Shown here piece by piece: positions 62,020-64,000 of a stretch of 64,000 nucleotides of DNA. Under the pieces are notes generated by a model. The model saw only the letters and a program-made list of their open reading frames with translations. It did no database searches and was not told where the DNA came from. Both the position numbers and the translations under genes were made by a program. Source of the stretch: Rhizobium tibeticum (lineage in GTDB: Bacteria; Pseudomonadota; Alphaproteobacteria; Rhizobiales; Rhizobiaceae); contig NZ_FOCV01000023.1 of assembly GCF_900110205.1 (NCBI RefSeq), positions 1 to 64,000 on the forward strand, written 5' to 3'. The number at the start of each line of letters is the position of its first letter. The stretch's first letter is position 1.

Positions 62020-63486
62020 ATGCGGGCTATTCTGGCGATCGACCAGGGCACGACCAATTCCAAGGCAGTTCTCGTTTGCGAAAAGGGAGAAGTCGTCGCC
62101 AGAGGCTCGGCCCCTGTCGGCATCTCCTATCCGAAGCCAGGTTGGGTCGAACAAGACCCGCGCCGGCTCTACGCCTCCGTCTGCGAAGCAATCGACACCT
62201 GCTTGAAGGCCGTACCCGATGTGACGATCGAGGCCGTGGCGATTTCCAATCAGCGCGAATCGGTCACCGCCTGGGACGCCGACACGGGAGAAGCACTGGG
62301 CCCGGTGCTGAGCTGGCAGTGCAGACGCACGGCGGCCGATTGCGCGCGTCTACTTGCCGAAGGTCGTCTTGACCGTGTGCAGGCGCTCACCGGCCTCCCC
62401 TTGGACCCAATGTTCCCCGGTTCGAAATTCCGATGGCTGCTCGACCGTATGCCGGCAGGCCGATCGGTCCGGCTTGGAACGATCGACAGTTGGCTCGTGC
62501 ATTGCCTGACCGGCGGGAGCCGGCACGCCTGCGATGCCTCGAACGCCGCCAGAAGCCAGCTGTTCGACCTCCAGGAGCAGAGATGGAGTGAGGAACTCGG
62601 AGAGATTTTCGGCGTCGATACCGCACTCCTCCCGGAGGTTCTCGACAGCTCTGCGGATTTCGGTGTGACACAGGGACTTCCGGGCGTACCGGACGGCACA
62701 CCTATCAGGGCCGCGATCGGCGATAGCCATGCCGCCCTGTTCGGTCATGGAGCATTCAAACCGGGCGATGGCAAGGTAACCTTCGGAACGGGCTCCTCGG
62801 TGATGACGACGCTTCCTCGGTTCATCGCCCCGCGCAACGGCGTCACGACTACGGTCGCATGGCGCATCGGTGGAAAGCCGACTTTCGCCTTCGAAGGCAA
62901 CATTCTCGTTTCCGCCGCAAGCCTCCCCTGGATGGCGGGCATTCTCGGCCTGCCTGACGTTGCCGCCCTCGTCGATCTCGCGGCGACCGCCGAACCGGGA
63001 GGACCAGGCTTCGTGCCCGCCTTCGTAGGACTGGGCGCACCCTACTGGAACTCCGACGCACGCGCCCTCTTCTCGCAGATCAACTTCAGCACGACGCGTG
63101 CTCAAATGGCGCGCTGCGTGACGGACTCGATCGCCTTCCAGGTCCACGACGTGATCGCTGCCATGCGCGCCCAGAGCGGCGGCGAACTCGGCGCCCTTTA
63201 TGTCGACGGTGGACCAAGCCAGAACCGCTTCCTCATGCAGTGCGTCTCGAACCTTGTCGAACACGCCGTCATCCAATGCGAGGCGCCCGAGGCGTCGGCA
63301 CTGGGTGCCGCATATCTGGCGGGACTGTCACTCGGCCTGTGGAGCGATCTCGGGGTCATCGCGGGATTGCCCCGAAGCAAGCAGATCATTGCCCCGGAAC
63401 GCGTGGATCGAGAAGCACTTCTGAATATCTGGAATGATGCTCTCGCCCGCTCGACGTCGTGCCAAACACCGGCTAAAGGTGAATAA
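62020..63486 (+). CDS. FGGY-family carbohydrate kinase (GlpK-like)
   Basis: 488 aa. N-terminal phosphate loop AIDQGTTNSKAVLV, FGGY domain I with ISNQRESVTAWD and LDPMFPGSKFRWLL, catalytic Asp in AAIGDSHAALFGHGA, ATP site FGTGSSVMTTLP, C-terminal LYVDGGPSQNRFLMQ and APEASALGAAYLAG. It phosphorylates a sugar or polyol. It differs from true GlpK in the regulatory loops, so glycerol is only one option; an apulose-, erythrulose- or similar ketose kinase fits the neighbouring transketolase. GGGAGG precedes the ATG at 62020. Confidence 0.9.
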   Translation: MRAILAIDQGTTNSKAVLVCEKGEVVARGSAPVGISYPKPGWVEQDPRRLYASVCEAIDTCLKAVPDVTIEAVAISNQRESVTAWDADTGEALGPVLSWQCRRTAADCARLLAEGRLDRVQALTGLPLDPMFPGSKFRWLLDRMPAGRSVRLGTIDSWLVHCLTGGSRHACDASNAARSQLFDLQEQRWSEELGEIFGVDTALLPEVLDSSADFGVTQGLPGVPDGTPIRAAIGDSHAALFGHGAFKPGDGKVTFGTGSSVMTTLPRFIAPRNGVTTTVAWRIGGKPTFAFEGNILVSAASLPWMAGILGLPDVAALVDLAATAEPGGPGFVPAFVGLGAPYWNSDARALFSQINFSTTRAQMARCVTDSIAFQVHDVIAAMRAQSGGELGALYVDGGPSQNRFLMQCVSNLVEHAVIQCEAPEASALGAAYLAGLSLGLWSDLGVIAGLPRSKQIIAPERVDREALLNIWNDALARSTSCQTPAKGE

Positions 63487-63497
63487 AAATTCACACC
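63478..63497. promoter_or_regulatory. Operator candidate before SorC/DeoR-type regulator
   Basis: GGTGAATAAAAATTCACACC is an interrupted inverted repeat overlapping the kinase stop codon and ending 10 bases before the regulator ATG. It shares GAATAA, ATTCACACC with 60023-60039. It suggests autoregulation by the encoded repressor or activator. Confidence 0.6.
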
Positions 63498-63507
63498 GGG
63501 ATCAGCG

Positions 63508-64000
63508 ATGTCTCGCCTAAACGAACTCCGCCTCATTTCAAGAGTCGCCCAGATGTATCACATCGAGGGACGGCGACAGGCGGAGATCGCACAGCATCTT
63601 CGGCTGTCGCAGGCAACAGTCTCCCGGATGCTGAAGCGCGCTGAGGCGGAGGATATCGTCCGGACGAGCGTCATCCCTCCTGCTGGCACCTACAGCGAAC
63701 TCGAGGCGGGCCTCCGTGAGAGGTACGGCCTGCCCGAGGCAGTTGTTGTGGAGTGTACGGAAGACCGTGACGGAGCCATCATGGCCCGGATCGGCGAAGC
63801 GGCAGCTCATCTCCTGGAGGTCACGCTTGCCCCCGGAGAGATCATCGGGGTTTCGAGTTGGAGTCAAACCATCTTCAAGATGGTGGAAAACATCCACCCT
63901 CAGAAGAGCGCGCAGGCGAAGTACGTCGTTCAGACCCTCGGCGGCATGGGCGATCCGTCGGTCCAGACCCACGCGACACAACTTACTACACGGCTTGCGC
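63508..64000 (+). CDS. SorC/DeoR-family sugar-binding transcriptional regulator (cut by window end)
   Basis: The first 164 codons are present and the gene runs off the end. N-terminal HTH: VAQMYHIEGRRQAEIAQHLR, then LSQATVSRMLKRAEAEDIVR. The sugar-binding domain begins at about residue 55: LRERYGLPEAVVVECTEDRD and GVSSWSQTIFKMVENIHP. Members sense a phosphorylated sugar and control the surrounding operon. Matching operators lie just upstream and between the divergent operons, so it probably regulates both. Confidence 0.88.
   Translation, partial: MSRLNELRLISRVAQMYHIEGRRQAEIAQHLRLSQATVSRMLKRAEAEDIVRTSVIPPAGTYSELEAGLRERYGLPEAVVVECTEDRDGAIMARIGEAAAHLLEVTLAPGEIIGVSSWSQTIFKMVENIHPQKSAQAKYVVQTLGGMGDPSVQTHATQLTTRLA

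Noticed and set aside
1..64000. Insertion sequences, integrases, CRISPR arrays
   Set aside because: No transposase or integrase motifs and no regularly spaced repeats were found by reading both strands; breakpoints are inferred only from broken genes.

Overview
The window looks like part of a large replicon, probably a plasmid or accessory chromosomal region, of an alphaproteobacterium of the Rhizobium/Sinorhizobium/Agrobacterium group. This rests on the gene families (FixJ-like response regulators, PAS histidine kinases, many SDRs, LysR regulators and ABC importers), on tight ATGA/TGATG operon overlaps, and on a BiuH-type biuret hydrolase of the kind known from Rhizobium leguminosarum. No core ribosomal genes, tRNAs, transposases or CRISPR arrays were seen. 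Several broken or chimeric genes mark past rearrangement.

Region 1 (about 0.5-18.5 kb) is a signalling and stress island. It holds an MscS channel with a cyclic-nucleotide-binding-like domain, two FixJ/LuxR response regulators, two soluble multi-PAS histidine kinases, a lone receiver, an OmpR-type regulator next to a class III nucleotide cyclase, two paralogous NmrA-like proteins, an alpha/beta hydrolase, a GNAT enzyme, an SDR/LysR divergent pair, and relics of a kinase and a GST. At 18.6 kb is an AbiEi-like (DUF6088) protein without an intact toxin partner.

Region 2 (19.9-29.7 kb) carries a minus-strand polyamine-type ABC importer operon with an SDR and a divergent LuxR regulator. A LysR/epimerase/aldo-keto reductase block follows, flanked by two in-frame chimeric gene relics (flavin reductase joined to ribB, and acetylxylan esterase joined to a 3-hydroxyisobutyrate-dehydrogenase-like fragment).

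Region 3 (30.1-50 kb) is devoted to nitrogen-compound scavenging. A creatininase-family enzyme and an ABC importer/amidohydrolase/FAD-oxidase/flavodoxin-fold operon share a 38-bp upstream element and surround a LysR gene. RidA and a GntR repressor follow, and then a long operon: BMP-family ABC importer, formamidase, biuret hydrolase, cyanuric-acid hydrolase (frameshifted here), second cysteine hydrolase, cupin and allophanate hydrolase. Together these would take cyanuric acid through biuret and allophanate to ammonia and CO2.

Region 4 (50-54 kb) is sparse: small hypothetical genes, dodecin, a decayed flgE, and ribB behind an FMN riboswitch.

Region 5 (54-64 kb) is two divergent operons: ribose-type ABC importer, two SDRs and triosephosphate isomerase on the minus strand, and a split transketolase, an FGGY kinase and a SorC/DeoR-type regulator on the plus strand. 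Matching operators lie between the operons and before the regulator. The gene set fits uptake of a polyol or ketose, oxidation, phosphorylation and transketolase cleavage; apiitol/apulose is one possible substrate, but it is not proven by sequence.
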